DNA from: Ignavibacteriales bacterium
GTDB lineage: Bacteria > Bacteroidota > Ignavibacteria > Ignavibacteriales > Ignavibacteriaceae
Assembly: GCA_003538625.1 (NCBI GenBank)
Contig: DPRR01000012.1
Coordinates: 1-27,766, forward strand
Direction: 5' to 3'
Length of the DNA stretch: 27,766 nucleotides
The first letter of the stretch is position 1. The number at the start of each line of letters is the position of its first letter. Positions 25,852-27,766 of the stretch are shown piece by piece. A program made the translations under genes and the position numbers. The notes beneath the pieces are model-generated. The model made no database searches, was not told the origin of the DNA, and saw nothing but the letters and a program-made list of their open reading frames with translations.

Positions 25852-27132
25852 ATGAAAACTTTATTTGAAAGACTTGTTGTAATTCTTGTGTTAGTTGTGC
25901 TTAGCGAAAGTGTTAATGCTCAGTGGAAATTACTAAAAGTGGGCGGCGAAGATTTAAACGCAGCAGTACAACTAACAGACGATAAAGCATTTGTTATTGG
26001 TGATAACGGGGTTATGCTGGCCACAAATAACAGAGGCTCCACGTGGGTACCTTTTCACCTGGGAGTCAGATCCCATTTGAACTCAATAAAATTTATTGAT
26101 GATTATACCGGATTTGTAGTTGGAGATAGGGGAGTGATATTAAAAACTGATTCACGCTGGAGAAGCTGGGACGTATTATCCATCGCCACAAATTATTACA
26201 ATACTGATGTATCATTTATCAATGAATTAAACGGAGTAGTAGTTGGATACAAGTACCTTTATAATGGCGATATGCCTCAATCATACGCAACAATTCTTGT
26301 TACTAATAATGGCGGATTAAGATGGGTTGAAAAAACCATTCCAATAATCGGCAAATTTAATTCTGTCGATTTTTATGATAAGGATCATGCTATTGCAGTT
26401 GGGGATGCAGGTCTTATTGCGTATACGGATGATGGAGGTGAAAGTTGGTATATGCATAGAATAACAGCAAGAAATCTTAATGAAATAAAAGTCTGCCACT
26501 CGGGCTTAAAAGTTATTGTTGGTGACGAAGGAGCATTGTATGTTGCAAAAGACCGATATAACCAATGGGCAAACTATTCCATTAATCGTGCATACAATTT
26601 GCAAAGCATTTGTTTGAGGGGAAGTGACACTTATGTTCTTGCCGGTGAAAAGATATGTTTTCAAAATGATGGCCCGGTTTATTTATCTGTAATTCTTGAA
26701 TCCAAAGAATTAAATGATAACTGGAAACTGGTATTTTGTGATATGGCAGGAAGATTTAATGCGATAAACTTCTGCAATTTTAAAACAGGTATAGCAGTTG
26801 GAGAGAGAGGCACCGTAGCAGTTCACAGTATTCTCTATATACAGGATCCTGTTGTAATAAGTGATAAACCTGAAAAAGTTGAAATACAGAATTATCCCAA
26901 TCCATTTAATCCCGCAACAACAATTAGTTATAATATACCTGAATTGAGCGATGTTGATCTGAGGATTTATGATATACTTGGAAATGAAATTGCGGTTTTG
27001 GTTAATGAAGAAAAACCTGCAGGCAAGTATGAAGTAAACTGGAACGCTTCAAATTTGCCAAGCGGAATTTATGTCTATCAGTTAAGAGCCGGCTCTATTG
27101 TTCAGATGAAAAAAATGATGCTGCTCAAATAA
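25852..27132 (+). CDS. Secreted YCF48/BNR-like propeller protein with type IX sorting domain
   Basis: This is a 426-aa exported protein. The ATG at 25852 is chosen over one 39 bases upstream because AGGAGG lies just before it and the signal peptide (MKTLFERL, cleavage before QWKLL) starts there. Residues about 22-330 contain repeated blades of the YCF48/photosystem-stability-factor type: G-D-x-G-x-x-x-x-T-x-N-x-G-x-x-W, for example VTNNGGLRW, YTDDGGESW and AVGERGTVAV. The C-terminus is a type A sorting domain beginning QNYPNPFNP and ending KKMMLLK. In non-phototrophs this fold serves as a surface adhesin, carbohydrate-binding or scaffold module, so no photosynthetic role is implied. It is the last gene of the plus-strand run behind the hybrid regulator. 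Confidence 0.87.
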   Translation: MKTLFERLVVILVLVVLSESVNAQWKLLKVGGEDLNAAVQLTDDKAFVIGDNGVMLATNNRGSTWVPFHLGVRSHLNSIKFIDDYTGFVVGDRGVILKTDSRWRSWDVLSIATNYYNTDVSFINELNGVVVGYKYLYNGDMPQSYATILVTNNGGLRWVEKTIPIIGKFNSVDFYDKDHAIAVGDAGLIAYTDDGGESWYMHRITARNLNEIKVCHSGLKVIVGDEGALYVAKDRYNQWANYSINRAYNLQSICLRGSDTYVLAGEKICFQNDGPVYLSVILESKELNDNWKLVFCDMAGRFNAINFCNFKTGIAVGERGTVAVHSILYIQDPVVISDKPEKVEIQNYPNPFNPATTISYNIPELSDVDLRIYDILGNEIAVLVNEEKPAGKYEVNWNASNLPSGIYVYQLRAGSIVQMKKMMLLK

Positions 27133-27150
27133 AGCATGCTCCTCCTAACT

Positions 27151-27180
27151 TTTCTCCCCTCTGTAATGGAGGGGGGGAAA
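27151..27180. terminator. Strong hairpin between convergent genes (repeat-like, possibly bidirectional terminator)
   Basis: TTTCTCCCCTC (27151-27161) faces GAGGGGGGGAAA (27169-27180) across a 7-base loop, giving an approximately 11-bp stem with one bulge. It sits 18 bp after the propeller gene and before the 3' end of the convergent XRE gene. It reads as a terminator in place, though the T tract is part of the stem. The CTCCCCTC-GGAGGGG form is also common as a dispersed palindrome in related genomes. Confidence 0.6.
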
Positions 27181-27266
27181 GCTGCATTACGTATAAGAAG
27201 CAATCAAAAATATTTTGCCGGGCGCAATAGGCTTTTACTTAAAATAATTTTAATATTTACTGCAAT

Positions 27267-27626
27267 TTATTTTTTAAGCATTTCTTTTTTTAATTCATCA
27301 ATTCTGTTTGTAAAGTCTGAGAGCATATCTACAGGTATGTCTTTGAATATTTCATTTACTTTTTTTGCTTCCTGATTGCGGATGAGTGTTGTTAAAGGGT
27401 GGTTTAATGTTTTGATTTTGTCATCGGGGATGTATTCGATTAAATCGTTGGGGGTGCAGTTGAAGGCGATGCAAAGTTTTTCAATTTGTGATAGTTTAAG
27501 CGATGAGAAATGACCGCCGTATATTCTTGAAGCGGTATATTTGGTGAATCCGAATTTTTGGAGATAGCCAACGGGCTGGAAAACTGCACGATTGTTAATG
27601 AGGCGTTTGAGATTGTACTTTAGCAT
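27267..27626 (-). CDS. XRE-family helix-turn-helix regulator
   Basis: This is a 119-aa DNA-binding protein. Residues 1-70 form a Cro/CI-type helix-turn-helix of the HTH_26 kind: MLKYNLKRLINNRA, FGFTKYTASRIYGGHF (recognition region) and the closing KLCIAFNCTPNDLIEYIPD. The C-terminal 45 residues form a charged helix suited to dimerisation. GGAG eight bases upstream of the ATG supports the start. It is convergent with the YCF48-like gene. Phased 21-bp repeats begin 65 bp upstream of its start and could be its own operator. Its targets are not visible in the window. Confidence 0.9.
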   Translation of the reverse strand: MLKYNLKRLINNRAVFQPVGYLQKFGFTKYTASRIYGGHFSSLKLSQIEKLCIAFNCTPNDLIEYIPDDKIKTLNHPLTTLIRNQEAKKVNEIFKDIPVDMLSDFTNRIDELKKEMLKK

Positions 27627-27690
27627 TAAGGGTACTCCAATAATTATTATTTAGGGTTAAATTAAAACAATAGAAGGTAAGTTGCAAAAG

Positions 27691-27766
27691 ATGAGACTGT
27701 AATTTTGTGCAATACAACTGTATTTGCGTATAATGCAACTGTAATTTAGTACAATGCAACTATAAT
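27691..27766. repeat. Phased 21-bp tandem repeats upstream of the XRE regulator
   Basis: Three full units and a partial fourth follow each other with an exact 21-base period (27691, 27712, 27733, 27754). The consensus is ATRCAACTGTAATTTNGTRCA. The unit nearest the gene is the most diverged (ATGAGACTG). A GTTGCAA at 27681-27687 is an inverted partial copy of the GCAAC element. The array is cut by the window edge. Twenty-one bases equal two turns of B-DNA, so equivalent sites face the same side, as expected for an operator or iteron-type array. Confidence 0.85.

Noticed and set aside
25852..27132. Photosystem II assembly factor (YCF48) as evidence of phototrophy
   Set aside because: The propeller family is common in non-phototrophs, this copy carries a type IX sorting domain, and no photosystem or chlorophyll gene is in the window.
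24656..27132. Polysaccharide utilisation locus behind the hybrid regulator
   Set aside because: There is no SusC/SusD pair, no glycoside hydrolase or lyase and no sugar transporter among the following genes.
27136..27375. 79-aa plus-strand reading frame after the YCF48-like gene
   Set aside because: It runs across the hairpin and antisense to the end of the XRE gene, has no ribosome site and resembles no protein.
27691..27766. Possible edge of a CRISPR array
   Set aside because: The 21-base units are contiguous with no spacers, and the units themselves vary; CRISPR needs longer near-identical repeats separated by unique spacers.

Overview
The window is AT-rich and looks like a chromosomal segment of a non-photosynthetic member of the Ignavibacteria (Chlorobi/Bacteroidetes relatives). 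Three things suggest this. Two secreted proteins end in a type IX secretion sorting domain that starts with NYPNPFNP. A giant hybrid two-component regulator has 14 propeller blades, as in Bacteroidetes. A carotenoid operon combines a heterodimer-derived (CrtYcd-type) cyclase, a CruF hydratase and a CrtW ketolase, plus a glycosyltransferase and an acyltransferase that recall CruC/CruD of green sulfur bacteria. The assignment is inferred from gene content, since no rRNA is present. No tRNA, rRNA, insertion sequence or CRISPR array was seen.

Layout. 1-100: tail of an upstream gene and a textbook terminator. 141-3797: a large cell-envelope protein joining a zinc-peptidase-like domain (HELVH), a TolB-like propeller and a predicted outer-membrane barrel. 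3930-6756: a two-gene signalling unit. The first gene is a GAF histidine-kinase-like protein whose phospho-accepting His appears to be Ser. The second is an intact PAS histidine kinase with a C-terminal receiver. 6746-14331: an eight-gene minus-strand carotenoid operon, transcribed crtI-crtB-crtYcd-crtD-acyltransferase-glycosyltransferase-cruF-crtW, tightly packed except for a 54-bp gap after crtB that holds a terminator-like hairpin. 14478-17891: housekeeping plus-strand genes (NUDIX, DUF2905, secreted alpha/beta hydrolase, AlkD-like, RidA-like), interrupted at 16.65-16.77 kb by a cluster of palindromic repeats. 17961-19622: a secreted EndA/NucM-type nuclease with a sorting domain. 19939-24469: an unrecognised 136-aa protein coupled to the hybrid two-component regulator. 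24656-27132: two lipoproteins that look like diverged paralogues, then a YCF48-like secreted propeller with a sorting domain. 27267-27766: a convergent XRE-type regulator with phased 21-bp tandem repeats upstream, running off the window edge.

How the genes work together. The carotenoid genes spell out a nearly complete route from geranylgeranyl diphosphate to a keto, 1'-hydroxylated, 3',4'-didehydro monocyclic carotenoid (deoxyflexixanthin type). Its tertiary hydroxyl could then be glycosylated and acylated. No CrtZ hydroxylase or GGPP synthase is present. The hybrid regulator at 20.4-24.5 kb is followed on the same strand by small exported proteins that may be its targets, but there is no SusC/SusD pair or glycoside hydrolase, so this is not a classical polysaccharide-utilisation locus.
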